Made by a program: the position numbers and the translations under genes. Positions 16,168 to 24,446 of a stretch of 38,707 bases of DNA are shown here, piece after piece (within the stretch, counting starts at the first letter, position 1; every line of letters begins with the position of its first letter). The notes beneath the pieces were generated by a model. That model had not been told where the DNA came from, did not search any database, and saw nothing but the letters and a program-made list of their open reading frames with translations. Location of the stretch: positions 1-38,707 of the forward strand of contig DAOURL010000003.1 of the NCBI GenBank assembly GCA_030625165.1, written 5' to 3'. The stretch is from Methanosarcinales archaeon (GTDB lineage: Archaea; Halobacteriota; Methanosarcinia; Methanosarcinales; Methanogasteraceae).

Positions 16168-16656
16168 CTATGCAACAATCGGGAGACGTTCTGCGTGCTC
16201 TGTTTCATGCAGGATCACACCATCCTCCTTGTAGGTCTTCAGAACGAAATGGGTGGCAGTACTCTGCACCTGCGGCAGGGTCGCAATCTTCTCTGCGACA
16301 AAAAACGCAACCTGCTTCATCGATTTGCCGCGCACGGTGAGCGAGATATCATGATCTCCTGATATCAATCTGACCGATCTAACCTCAGGGAATTTTGAGA
16401 TGCGGTCTGCAACCACATTGTATCCGGTTTCACGCTCAAGGGATACTGTTATCTCGATGATCGCATAAACAAATCCATTATCTACTTTGTCCCAGTCGAT
16501 GATGGTCTTATATTTACAGATTGTGCCGTCCCCTTCCAGTTGACGTACACAATCCCTGATCTCCTCATCCGAGCTGCCAGTAAGGGATGCAATCTCGCTA
16601 ATATCGATTTTCGGATCGTTTTCGATGATCTCAAGTATGTTCTGTGCGAGATCCAT
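16168..16656 (-). CDS. Lrp/AsnC-family transcriptional regulator
   Basis: The 162-residue protein has an N-terminal winged helix-turn-helix (residues 1-60, with DISEIASLTGSSDEEIRDCVRQL) and a C-terminal RAM/ligand-binding domain (about 65-140, with VRSVRLISGDHDISLTVRGK). Such proteins bind DNA as dimers or octamers and respond to amino acids. It sits between a CBS protein (3-nt gap) and the aminotransferase gene (7-nt gap), so it probably acts on amino-acid metabolism including that neighbour. It ends in TAG. Confidence 0.9.
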   Translation of the reverse strand: MDLAQNILEIIENDPKIDISEIASLTGSSDEEIRDCVRQLEGDGTICKYKTIIDWDKVDNGFVYAIIEITVSLERETGYNVVADRISKFPEVRSVRLISGDHDISLTVRGKSMKQVAFFVAEKIATLPQVQSTATHFVLKTYKEDGVILHETEHAERLPIVA

Positions 16657-16659
16657 CCG

Positions 16660-17244
16660 TCAGTCCTCTAAGTATGCAGAGTCGTGGCTGGAATCGGTTG
16701 GTTCTTTCCACCTGGCGTCCTTGCAGTCATCGCATAGCGATCTCCCATCGACAACGGTCAGATTGTATGAATACTGCCCGCAGGCATCGCACATACCTTC
16801 GAAATCTGATGTCAGTAGGGATTCGACCTCGGATTCCATGAGTTCCCGCAGGGTGTCGCTCATCTCAGCGGATACGGTAACGATGTCCTGACTCGTGATG
16901 ATGCCGATTAAGGTATCGTTTCGGAAGACTGGTAGCCTTCTGATCTTATTCGAGAGCATCATCTGAATCGCGTCGCTCACCGGCGTATTATGGTCAACGG
17001 TGATCAACGGGGACGTCATAATCTCAGAAAGCGGTACGGTACTCGGTTTCCTGTCATCAGGTATAATCTTGCGTGAGATGTCGCGCTCGGTTATGATACC
17101 GACTGGTTTTCCATCTTCTGTAATGACTACACTTGATCTATCATATTTGATCATCTCCTTTGCGATATTCACCAGCGAGTCGCCAATGTCTGCTGTGATC
17201 ACGCTTGGTGACATGACCTCTTGCACCGGTCTATCAATGTCCAT
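16660..17244 (-). CDS. CBS-domain pair protein with C-terminal zinc ribbon
   Basis: Two CBS motifs fill residues about 8-130 (VQEVMSPSVITADIGDSLVN, GIITERDISRKI, LSEIMTSPLITVD, GIITSQDIVTVS) and should form a Bateman module that binds adenine nucleotides or S-adenosyl compounds. A zinc ribbon follows near 150-175 (CDACGQYSYN and CDDCKDARWKEP). It is a cytoplasmic sensor of unknown target; nucleic-acid or protein contact through the ribbon is plausible. It lies 3 nt before the Lrp gene and 61 nt after the ABC permease in a run of same-strand genes. The proximity to nucleoside-salvage genes would suit an adenosyl ligand, but this is inference. Confidence 0.88.
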   Translation of the reverse strand: MDIDRPVQEVMSPSVITADIGDSLVNIAKEMIKYDRSSVVITEDGKPVGIITERDISRKIIPDDRKPSTVPLSEIMTSPLITVDHNTPVSDAIQMMLSNKIRRLPVFRNDTLIGIITSQDIVTVSAEMSDTLRELMESEVESLLTSDFEGMCDACGQYSYNLTVVDGRSLCDDCKDARWKEPTDSSHDSAYLED

Positions 17245-17305
17245 TTACAAACCTCCTGTTTCTTTGCTACAGCATTGGTGCTGATCGTTATCAAGGTTGC
17301 GTCCA

Positions 17306-18076
17306 TCATGCAATAACTCCTTTGCGCCATCTGGAGAGCCGCTCGTCTACCAGAAACCGAAACGCCCGGTCGATGAAGAGCGCAATGAACCCGAGGAGGA
17401 GCATGTACGCCATGACGTGGTCCATCTTGTAAAAATGCACCCAGTGCGATATCTTGTATCCGATTCCGGTTCTCGATACGCCAAACATCTCTGCCGCCAC
17501 CACACACATCCATGCGACACCCATCGCAACCCTGATCCCTGTTGCGATATCAGGGATTGCAGACGGGAACGCAACCTTCCTGATCAGGTCATAATTTCTT
17601 GTGCATCCAAGCACCATCGCCGCCTCGATAAGAACCTTCGGCACATTCCGAAATCCCTGGTATGTATTGATCAGGATCGGGAATACCGCCCCGATAAACA
17701 CGATGGTTCCGGCAGACGTGTGTGTGAGCCCAATAAACGCTATTGCAAAAGGTATCCATGCAAGCGGCGGTATCGGGCGCAGGATCTCTATGATCGGATC
17801 GAATATCCGGTCGATCATCCGGAACCAGCCCATGCCAACCCCGAGTGGTATCGCAACGCACATACCGGCAGCCATGCCGATTCCAAAGTGTAGCAGACTG
17901 GTCGCAGCATCAGTGATCATAACGTCCCATAGACTGAAAAATGACGCCAGAACATCGGTGAAACCGGGCAGGATGAAGTTGCCCCTCTTTATATGGGGGG
18001 CAGTTAGCTGCCATATCACGACCGCAACGCAGAGCGAGACGATCTCGACGCCATATCGCCTGATCGCGGAGATCAT
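17306..18076 (-). CDS. ABC transporter permease, nitrate/sulfonate/taurine type (SsuC/TauC-like)
   Basis: The 256-residue integral membrane protein has about six membrane segments, for example IVSLCVAVVIWQLTA near the N-terminus and IGMAAGMCVAIPLGVGMGW. The cytoplasmic coupling loop that docks the ATPase is VLIEAAMVLGCTRNYDLIRKVAFPSAIP. The pattern PIIEILRPIPPLAWIPFAIA is typical of the SsuC/TauC/NrtB group, which import organic anions or vitamin precursors. The start is taken as ATG 18076, 1 nt after the previous stop; the track start 18106 lies inside that gene. No ATPase or binding-protein gene is adjacent, so it is an orphan permease that needs partners elsewhere. Confidence 0.9.
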   Translation of the reverse strand: MISAIRRYGVEIVSLCVAVVIWQLTAPHIKRGNFILPGFTDVLASFFSLWDVMITDAATSLLHFGIGMAAGMCVAIPLGVGMGWFRMIDRIFDPIIEILRPIPPLAWIPFAIAFIGLTHTSAGTIVFIGAVFPILINTYQGFRNVPKVLIEAAMVLGCTRNYDLIRKVAFPSAIPDIATGIRVAMGVAWMCVVAAEMFGVSRTGIGYKISHWVHFYKMDHVMAYMLLLGFIALFIDRAFRFLVDERLSRWRKGVIA

Positions 18077-18077
18077 G

Positions 18078-18728
18078 TCACTGGAGTTTGTCGTGCATCT
18101 CTTCAAGTGCCTTTGAGTCCTTGCCCATCCGCACCATCAGTTCTGCGATCGCTGCATCGAGGAATACGAGCGCGGTGATCTCGAAGGTGGTGCCAAGCGG
18201 TGCAAGTTCTGAGAGTTTCGCATACTTCCCGAGGAGATGCTGCACAAGATAGTCGCCCTTGCCATTCTTTGCCCTGCCAAAGATTCTCACAGTCTTGTCT
18301 GCCATTATTCCGAGAGTGGAGTCCGGTTGAGAGGTGACGACGATCAGAGACGCTCCGATCTTCTTTACGACCTGTCCAAGATCGACGATCGAGAGGGTTT
18401 CACCGGATCCGCTGATCGCGACCACCACATCGCCTGAGTGCAGCGCTGGCGTTGTCGACTCGCCCACCACATACACGCGCAGTCCGAGATGCATGAGCCG
18501 TGTTGCAAATGCCTTACCGACGAGACCTGACCTGCCAGTCCCCATCACAAAGATGTTCTTTGCACCCAAGATCTCATCGAGCATCTCTGAAACCGAGTTG
18601 AGATCGAGTTCACTAAGCGCCTGCTCTATGTGCTTTGTCAGTATCTCCATCGATGCGTGCAGGGTTTGGCACTTCGGTACTTCGTTGGTGGTCTCTTCCG
18701 GTGTAGCTCTGTTTTTATCTTCAGCCAT
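18078..18728 (-). CDS. hxlB: SIS-domain 6-phospho-3-hexuloisomerase
   Basis: PHI interconverts 6-phospho-3-hexulose and fructose 6-phosphate. With hexulose-phosphate synthase it fixes or releases formaldehyde and, in archaea, supplies ribulose 5-phosphate. The 216-residue protein carries an N-terminal tail of about 25 polar residues, then the SIS domain: IFVMGTGRSGLVGKAFATRL near residue 60, VVGESTTPALHSGDVVVAIS near 90 and ISGSGETLSIVDL, then FGRAKNGKG and EITALVFLDAAIAELM at the C-terminus. These match PHI better than GlmS-type SIS proteins. It is 1 nt from the deaminase gene upstream and from the permease downstream. The synthase (HPS) is not in the window. Confidence 0.87.
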   Translation of the reverse strand: MAEDKNRATPEETTNEVPKCQTLHASMEILTKHIEQALSELDLNSVSEMLDEILGAKNIFVMGTGRSGLVGKAFATRLMHLGLRVYVVGESTTPALHSGDVVVAISGSGETLSIVDLGQVVKKIGASLIVVTSQPDSTLGIMADKTVRIFGRAKNGKGDYLVQHLLGKYAKLSELAPLGTTFEITALVFLDAAIAELMVRMGKDSKALEEMHDKLQ

Positions 18729-18729
18729 C

Positions 18730-19992
18730 TCATTGCCTCCTGTTTACCAGGTCAAAAGCTGTTTCTGATGCTTTCATAAGAATCTCTTCCTCACCATCTA
18801 CCACCCCCCCCTCCATGAGCACGGCGCCATCGCATATCGTGGTGTCAACGCAGTTTGAGGACGCGTATATCAGGTTCGAGTCGAGGTTGTGAAGCGGCGT
18901 CATCCCTGGCAGTTGCAGATCGATCAAGAGCAGGTCTGCTGGCGCACCCTCGGTTATCTCGCCGCCCCCTTCCCCTATGCGCAGGGCTTGTGCGCCATGT
19001 TTCGTGACCATCGAAAGCGCATCGCGCGCTGGCATCATGGTCGGCTGGTTCGTTGCTGATTTCTGCGATAGTGATGCGAACTTCGCCGACTCGAGCATGT
19101 TTAAATTGTTATTGGATGCGCACCCGTCAGTCCCTATCGAGATGCTGACTCCTGCGGCGCGTAAGCAAGGGTATCTCATCTTCTGCCCGACAGCGAGTTT
19201 CATGTTTGAAGTTGGAGTGTGAGCTATCTTAACGTTATGTTTCGCAAGCAGCGATATCTCATTGTCATCGAGCCAGACGCAGTGCGCGGAAACGACATTC
19301 GGACCGAGAAATCCGAGCCGGTCGAGGTACTCGACAGGGCGCATGCCATTCTTCTCGATGCAGTCCTTGACCTCCTGTTCGGTCTCCGAAACGTGGATAT
19401 GGACCAGCAGATCCTCTTCTCTTGCAAACTCTGCGATCCATAGAAGACTCTCCTCTGAGACTGTGTAGATGGCATGAGGACCAAGCGCGGGGATCACCCG
19501 ATCCGAGTAATCCTTCGTTAGTTTCGTGATCAGTCTTTTATTCTCCCTCTGCGTCCCCTCATCTGACCCGCCTGACCCAGCATCGACATCGATGAAGACG
19601 TTACTGATGACGCCGCGTATCCCCATCTCATCGACCGCTTTTGCGCTTTCCAGGGCGTGCCAGTACATATCGTTAAACGTAGTCGTGCCAGTCCGTATCA
19701 TCTCAAGGCACGCAAGTTTTGTGCCCCAGTAGACGTCTTCCCCGGTCAGTTTCGCCTCCGCTGGCCAGATCCAGTCCTGTAGCCACGTCTGCAAGGGAAG
19801 ATCATCGGCATACCCGCGAAAGAGTGTCATCGCCGCATGGGTATGCGTGTTCACAAAGCCGGGCACAAGTGCCTTTCTCTTCGCGTCAATAACGGTATCA
19901 GCATCATACGCGGCACAGCCGATCTCAGCGATCGCGGCGTCCTCGATGTAGACGTTTCCGTAGTTTTCGGTATCTCTTAAGAGTAGGCTCAT
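18730..19992 (-). CDS. dadD: 5'-deoxyadenosine / S-adenosylhomocysteine / methylthioadenosine deaminase
   Basis: This is an amidohydrolase that removes the 6-amino group of adenosine derivatives, such as 5'-deoxyadenosine from radical-SAM enzymes, SAH or MTA. The 420-residue product has the metal motif PGFVNTHTHAAMTLFRGYAD near residue 50, the first-shell Glu/His set HIHVSETEQEVKDC near 200, SAHCVWLDDNEI near 235, and SIGTDGCASNNNLNM near 295. The substrate-binding stretch LPLQTWLQDWIWPAEAKLT is typical of the MtaD/SAH-deaminase family. Its start overlaps the phosphorylase stop by 4 nt, giving an obvious two-step pathway: the deaminated nucleoside is split by the neighbour. The DadD name follows the archaeal assignment; specificity is inferred. 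Confidence 0.9.
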   Translation of the reverse strand: MSLLLRDTENYGNVYIEDAAIAEIGCAAYDADTVIDAKRKALVPGFVNTHTHAAMTLFRGYADDLPLQTWLQDWIWPAEAKLTGEDVYWGTKLACLEMIRTGTTTFNDMYWHALESAKAVDEMGIRGVISNVFIDVDAGSGGSDEGTQRENKRLITKLTKDYSDRVIPALGPHAIYTVSEESLLWIAEFAREEDLLVHIHVSETEQEVKDCIEKNGMRPVEYLDRLGFLGPNVVSAHCVWLDDNEISLLAKHNVKIAHTPTSNMKLAVGQKMRYPCLRAAGVSISIGTDGCASNNNLNMLESAKFASLSQKSATNQPTMMPARDALSMVTKHGAQALRIGEGGGEITEGAPADLLLIDLQLPGMTPLHNLDSNLIYASSNCVDTTICDGAVLMEGGVVDGEEEILMKASETAFDLVNRRQ

Positions 19993-20669
19993 CTGATCAG
20001 CCTCATGATTATATCTGTGACCATCTCGCGTTTTCCCTCAATATTTCCGATGATCGCCTCATAGCTCAAACCCGGTTCCTGCGCTGCAACACCGTTTGCA
20101 TAGTTATCGACCGTGCAGAGCGCTGCAACAGGGATTCCTGCCTCGCAGCAGAGGGTTGCCTCGTTTGCCATCGTCATGCCGACGATATCAGCGAACTGCC
20201 CAAGAACTCTAATCTCTGCTTTTGTCTCGAATCTGGGTCCATGCGTCTGCACATATACTCCCCCATCCTTTCCGTGGCTCGCCTTGACAATCCTGCTCCG
20301 CAACCCCCTATCGAGTTCCGGAACGATATGGCGTATCTCATCGTCGTAGAATGTTAGTGGCATTCCGAAGTTTATGTAGTCGTGCGGAACAACCAGCGCG
20401 CCGGGCGGTATCTCCGGATTCAGGCTGCCTGTCGAGCAGACGCATACCACGCCATCCACGCCTGATTCTTTGAGTGCCGATATGTTTGCGCGGTGATTTA
20501 TCCGGTGCGGCGGCGTATCCATGGCAATGCCGTGGCGCGGCAGGAAGATGGCGTCACTCCCCTCGAAAATCCCCACATCGCCATATTCGGTTCTGACGGT
20601 CTCCTTTCTACATTTCCTGCCCTTGAACTCTTCTCCAATCAGATTTGTGCCGGTGATGATACCGAGCAT
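19989..20669 (-). CDS. 5'-methylthioadenosine/inosine (6-oxopurine) phosphorylase
   Basis: The enzyme cleaves purine nucleosides with phosphate. The 226-residue protein, from ATG 20669, has MLGIITGTN, the phosphate-binding FLPRHGIAMDTPPHRINHRA near residue 50, CVCSTGSLNPEIPPGALVVP near 85, and GPRFETKAEIR with VGMTMANEATLCCEAGIP near 165. In the base-binding site it reads CTVDNYANG where adenosine-type MTAP has a DYD pattern, which suggests preference for 6-oxopurines such as methylthioinosine or 5'-deoxyinosine. That matches the overlapping deaminase gene downstream. The track start 20693 reaches into the DUF106 gene; 20669 has GGAG upstream and lies 4 nt after that stop. Confidence 0.92.
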   Translation of the reverse strand: MLGIITGTNLIGEEFKGRKCRKETVRTEYGDVGIFEGSDAIFLPRHGIAMDTPPHRINHRANISALKESGVDGVVCVCSTGSLNPEIPPGALVVPHDYINFGMPLTFYDDEIRHIVPELDRGLRSRIVKASHGKDGGVYVQTHGPRFETKAEIRVLGQFADIVGMTMANEATLCCEAGIPVAALCTVDNYANGVAAQEPGLSYEAIIGNIEGKREMVTDIIMRLIR

Positions 20670-20673
20670 TGAA

Positions 20674-21276
20674 TCATGCTCCGCCGATATCAAGCGCCTT
20701 CCTGATCACCTGACTGACCGGTAGTGAGCATATCATGTACCAGACGATCCAGTACTGGATGCCAAGAAAAGCAGGTTCGCCAAGCGATTTTATTCCCCAG
20801 AACGGGAACGTTATGGCAAATCCAGGATTGGCTTCGACATACGCCCATGCCCAGAAGAAGAGCGGTAACGAGATGATGCTGATGTATGCCATCGGCTTGA
20901 GTTGTTGTTTCATCATCTTGCCCTGATCGCCCATCATGGCAGCACGCTTCTCATCAAGTTTCTTTAATCTCTGTTTGTTCTCTGCGAGTTGCGCTTCCCG
21001 ATATTCCTTCTGAAATCCCTTCATCTTTTCAGAGAATGTGCGCATCAGTTCCCAGTCGATGGTGTACTTCTGGATGAGCGAGGCATAGAGCCCGGTGAGT
21101 GCAGCCATCACGAAGAGCGTGATGTGAATCGGCAGCATATCAGGCAGCGGTCCGAGCAGTGCACCAACGATCCTGGCAACACCGGGTCGGAAGTCCGGTA
21201 GCAGCAGCACTCCAAGCAGCATCGATATTCCGAGTGCAAGCCCGATCCGTTCCAGCGTCTCTTTCCATTGCGACAT
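20674..21276 (-). CDS. DUF106 / EMC3-TMCO1-like membrane insertase
   Basis: This 200-residue membrane protein belongs to the archaeal DUF106 family, related to the Oxa1/YidC/EMC3/TMCO1 insertases that help place membrane proteins. It has an N-terminal hydrophobic segment (GLALGISMLLGVLLLPDF), a second (ITLFVMAALTGLYASLIQKY), a cytoplasmic coiled coil rich in charge (SEKMKGFQKEYREAQLAENK to about 125), and two C-terminal hydrophobic segments (AYISIISLPLFFWAWAYV, YWIVWYMICSLPVSQVI). In many archaea the gene neighbours secY and adenylate kinase; here it heads a run of salvage genes instead. The start at 21276 has no strong ribosome site. Confidence 0.9.
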   Translation of the reverse strand: MSQWKETLERIGLALGISMLLGVLLLPDFRPGVARIVGALLGPLPDMLPIHITLFVMAALTGLYASLIQKYTIDWELMRTFSEKMKGFQKEYREAQLAENKQRLKKLDEKRAAMMGDQGKMMKQQLKPMAYISIISLPLFFWAWAYVEANPGFAITFPFWGIKSLGEPAFLGIQYWIVWYMICSLPVSQVIRKALDIGGA

Positions 21277-21354
21277 ATATGCCGAACTTGTGTGCCGATC
21301 TATAAAAAACTGTCGCGATATCGGGGGGACATAACCCCTAAATTTTGTTTCGAA

Positions 21355-21373
21355 GGGACAATGTCTAAAAATC
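21355..21373 (-). repeat. IS-end-like motif (GATTTTTAGACATTGTCCC)
   Basis: On the minus strand this differs at one base from the first 17 bases of the copy at 1044-1060 and is related to 6120-6136. It lies just after the moeA stop. No transposase is nearby. Confidence 0.5.
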
Positions 21374-21376
21374 CGA

Positions 21377-22906
21377 TTATGCCTTAAACGAATCAGATAT
21401 CGTTGAAAGAAACGCCTTTACATTCTCAGAATCGATCCGGTCGTGAAGCACAATGAGCGTATACGCTTCATCTCCGTGCAAAAATTCGTGTATGACCGAA
21501 ACGCCATCCATATCAGGAAGTTCATCTGTGGAAAGAGGGATTCCTGCGATATCGGCTATTCCATTTTGCAGAGCATCGATTCCGGCGGCAACGCCAGTGT
21601 GGATCATCCGCACACGAAACGGCAGCATCTCCATGAGCCGGTTTACCTCATAAAAAGCTGCTCCCGCGAATACGAGATCGTATGCAGCCGCATCCCCAAA
21701 GAGCGTAACCTCGACCGTCTCGCCTGCTTCCATGATCTCGGTCTCGGGAAGGATCTCGATAAACCCGTCCGCGGATGCGAGCGCTGTAATCGCGCCTGAA
21801 CCCTTGATCACAGGATACGCCATCCCCCGCACCAGCGCTACCGGCAGGAGCTGGTGCCTTCCTGCCGACTGGATCATTGATCCGAGCACAGCCTGCTGCG
21901 GTCTCGCTGCTACACCTGCAACGTATCCGAGAACATCGCGTATTCGCGGAGCTACTAAATAATAAAACATGCTCAGCGCCGATGTTGGGAAACCTGGAAG
22001 CCCTATGACTGGTTTTTCCATCTTCGCTATTATCATCGGCTTACCGGGCTTGATATTGATCCCATGCGCAAGCACCTCGCCGCACTCCTCGAGGATGCGG
22101 GGCATGATGTCCCCGGACCCGGCAGACGTGCTTCCGGATGTGAGGATCAGATCGCACTCTGAAATGGCTTTCTCGAGGACTTCCACCGTCTTTTTTTCGT
22201 CATCCGAAACGATCCCGTACGCAACCGGAGTTGCCCCGCATTCGCGCACCGCAGCAGATAGCGTGTGCGCGTTCACATCGTATACTTTCCCCGGATCCAT
22301 TTTATCGCCCGCAGGGACGAGTTCGTTTCCGGTCGAGATGATCCCGATGCGAAGCGAGCGAACCCGGACATGCGAGACTCCGATGGCTGCGAGAACACCT
22401 GCCTCACGCGATCCGAGAAGCGTTCCTTTCGGAAGCACCCGCGTCCCGTCCCGGATGTCGGCTCCTGCCCGCATGACATTCTCATATACGTGGACCGCCC
22501 GGTAAATCGAGACCGAAGACGAAGATTCGCCTTCCTTGGTGTACTCGACCATCACGACCGCATCAGCGCCCGCAGGAAGCATCGCGCCCGTGGAGATCTC
22601 GGCAGCAGTGCCCTCGGATATCGTAAGCAACGGAACGTCCCCGGCAGGGATCCTGCCAGCGATCACAAGTTGCACCGGCTCTTCTTCCCGCGCCATGTAC
22701 GTATCTGCCGCACGCACCGCGTAGCCATCCATGTCTGCACGGTCAAACGATGGTACATCAATAGGCGCGAAAACATCCTCTGCAAGGACGCTGTGGTATG
22801 CCAGATCGAGCGGTACGACCTCGGTGCTGCTGCGGATGATTGATCTGAGTAGCTCCTCCGCTCTTCCGATCGGTATCAACTCGTGAAATTCCTTCCGGTT
22901 TGCCAT
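21377..22906 (-). CDS. moeA: Molybdopterin molybdenumtransferase MoeA with C-terminal PBP-like domain
   Basis: MoeA inserts molybdate or tungstate into adenylylated molybdopterin, needed for enzymes such as formylmethanofuran dehydrogenase. From ATG 22906 the product has 509 residues; the track start 22999 adds unlikely sequence. MoeA parts are AEDVFAPIDVPSFDRADMDG near residue 40, SSGAMLPAGADAVVMVE-like sequence (STGAMLPAGADAVVMVEYT), LTSGSTSAGSGDIMP near 265, KPGKPMIIAKM and GLPGFPTSALSMFYY. The last 110 residues (from FGDAAAYDLVFAGAAFYEVN) resemble a PBP-like substrate domain, a known MoeA fusion in archaea, here apparently one lobe only. A TATA-like CCTATTTG lies about 25 nt before the ATG, so the transcript may be leaderless. 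Confidence 0.92.
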   Translation of the reverse strand: MANRKEFHELIPIGRAEELLRSIIRSSTEVVPLDLAYHSVLAEDVFAPIDVPSFDRADMDGYAVRAADTYMAREEEPVQLVIAGRIPAGDVPLLTISEGTAAEISTGAMLPAGADAVVMVEYTKEGESSSSVSIYRAVHVYENVMRAGADIRDGTRVLPKGTLLGSREAGVLAAIGVSHVRVRSLRIGIISTGNELVPAGDKMDPGKVYDVNAHTLSAAVRECGATPVAYGIVSDDEKKTVEVLEKAISECDLILTSGSTSAGSGDIMPRILEECGEVLAHGINIKPGKPMIIAKMEKPVIGLPGFPTSALSMFYYLVAPRIRDVLGYVAGVAARPQQAVLGSMIQSAGRHQLLPVALVRGMAYPVIKGSGAITALASADGFIEILPETEIMEAGETVEVTLFGDAAAYDLVFAGAAFYEVNRLMEMLPFRVRMIHTGVAAGIDALQNGIADIAGIPLSTDELPDMDGVSVIHEFLHGDEAYTLIVLHDRIDSENVKAFLSTISDSFKA

Positions 22907-23076
22907 TGTATGGAGTAAGGGACTTCCAAACAAATAGGTTACCCCACTGTACAACCTGAAGCCTCGATCACTCCGCCCCCAAATGAAATTTGGAAGCATC
23001 CGCGGGATGGGGGTCGGGTGTTTGACGAGCGATGACGGAGGTGGGTGGTCGAGAGTATGGGAGCTACTAACTATGA

Positions 23077-23442
23077 CTAAATCTCTTCAAAATATTTTTT
23101 AATCCTTTCTACAACGTGATTCGACTTATTACTTTTATGATATATCTCGATAAATATTATCTTTTCACTATCTTGTATATGTGCATAAATTATACGAAAC
23201 CCGCTTCTACAACCTTTGCCTCTAAAATCTCTAGATCTAAAATTTTTCACCTTGTAAATTGGTGTTTTGACATTTGCTCCAAGGCCAGATATTTCAAAAG
23301 TCCCAGACGTATGCTTGGGCAATGTTTTAGTTAATACTTTTTGAAAGTTCTCAAAATCATTATTAAGTGATCTATATTTTTTAGATAATTTTTCCAATTC
23401 TTTACGAAACTCTGGAACAGCCTCAAATTTAACATCCACCAT
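23077..23442 (-). CDS. RelE/ParE-like toxin of a type II TA pair
   Basis: The 121-residue basic protein resembles RelE-family mRNA interferases or ParE-like toxins: an N-terminal helix pair (FRKELEKLSKKYRSLNNDFE), a beta sheet with basic residues (YKVKNFRSRDFRGKGCRSGF), RIIYAHIQDSEKIIFIEIYH near residue 85, and a final helix VVERIKKYFEEI. These are the typical RelE strand and C-terminal blocks. It overlaps the Panacea gene by 14 nt. The pair is clearly more AT-rich than flanking genes, which suggests acquisition. It ends in TAG. Whether it cuts mRNA cannot be judged from sequence. Confidence 0.82.
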   Translation of the reverse strand: MVDVKFEAVPEFRKELEKLSKKYRSLNNDFENFQKVLTKTLPKHTSGTFEISGLGANVKTPIYKVKNFRSRDFRGKGCRSGFRIIYAHIQDSEKIIFIEIYHKSNKSNHVVERIKKYFEEI

Positions 23443-24004
23443 CTATATCATCATATGTCCTTATTGATAGTTCCGAATCTCTGTAAAACACTAATTCATA
23501 ATCAAGTTCCTCGAAATCTTCCGCTGTAATATAAGGGATGTCTTTATGCGAATGCTCACTTATTTGCGTAGCATTAAAAAGGGAGTACTTATCTATGTTT
23601 TCATCAATAAAATTCAATTCCTCTTTGGCAATCTTTGATGTATTTGGTTCAGCAGTCGAAAGATATTTTATCTTTTTATATGCACCTTCAAACCATGTTT
23701 TTTCTTCTATTAACCCCTCTTCAACGAGTTCGTTTACAACAGCATCAAAATCACGCGGTGCGGGACCAAACGGATATTTCAAGTAAGTTTCCCCTGTTAA
23801 TTTTTCCTCGAACATCTCATAATAATTGAAATCAGTGAAATACAGAATTTTATATAGTACCGTTTTGCCTACGTTGTCAATGCCACTTGTTTTATGAATT
23901 ACATAATGAAGAATTCGTTTGAATTTTTCTGTGTCAAGCAATTCGGATGAATCGTCGTAAGGCGCATTGGACACCATAATATCCTCAACTTTCAAAGTTG
24001 TCAT
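23429..24004 (-). CDS. Panacea-domain (DUF4065, SocA-like) antitoxin
   Basis: The 191-residue protein has the Panacea (SocA/GepA, DUF4065) pattern: KFKRILHYVIHKTSGIDNVG, then KTVLYKILYFTDFNYYEMFE and LTGETYLKYPFGPAPRDFDA, covering about residues 27-95. The C-terminal half is acidic. Panacea domains serve as antitoxin modules combined with many unrelated toxins. It is first in a two-gene unit with the RelE-like gene, overlapping by 14 nt. Low GC content and the short palindrome-free upstream region mark it as a likely transferred island between moeA and cdhD. Confidence 0.85.
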   Translation of the reverse strand: MTTLKVEDIMVSNAPYDDSSELLDTEKFKRILHYVIHKTSGIDNVGKTVLYKILYFTDFNYYEMFEEKLTGETYLKYPFGPAPRDFDAVVNELVEEGLIEEKTWFEGAYKKIKYLSTAEPNTSKIAKEELNFIDENIDKYSLFNATQISEHSHKDIPYITAEDFEELDYELVFYRDSELSIRTYDDIDGGC

Positions 24005-24446
24005 CTCCTATAAATAGTGCTAATGTTACCATAATACTTAAAATCGACTGATGCCATCCCCAAAACCATATCGTCCACGCATCCATCCCAACTCCGCAGC
24101 CATCACGATACCCCCGATGAAGTCACCAAACCCCGCACTTAAGTCCAGAGCCTGAACATAGCGATTTCCTGCCATTCATCTTGCCGTTGCGCTCAAGATT
24201 AAGTTCATCAGTAGCCATACCAACGAGGATATTGCAAGACTGCCTTATGGATCGCGTGGATTCCATGCATTCGTGATGCAGTCGCCATGATACTTGAACC
24301 TGTACGTCGATTTCACAAGTGTTCGTTAAGACTATCTGCGGTCAACCAGGAATGTCCGTGATATGCCCCGGATAAGAGTTGACTGCCCCTGCCGAACCTG
24401 AGCAATCTGCAACATTTAATAAACCTGTAATATCATTGAAACCCGC
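24005..24446. other. Intergenic region, 442 nt, no recognised gene
   Basis: No credible ORF or RNA gene was found between the Panacea gene and cdhD. TATA-like ATTTAATAAACC (24413-24424) before the cdhD ATG at 24447 is the likely cdhD promoter, again about 28 nt upstream and without a Shine-Dalgarno. Confidence 0.4.

Noticed and set aside
24110-24180. Possible C/D box guide RNA (GATGAAG ... CCTGA)
   Set aside because: The C box does not match RUGAUGA well and no D'/C' pair is visible.
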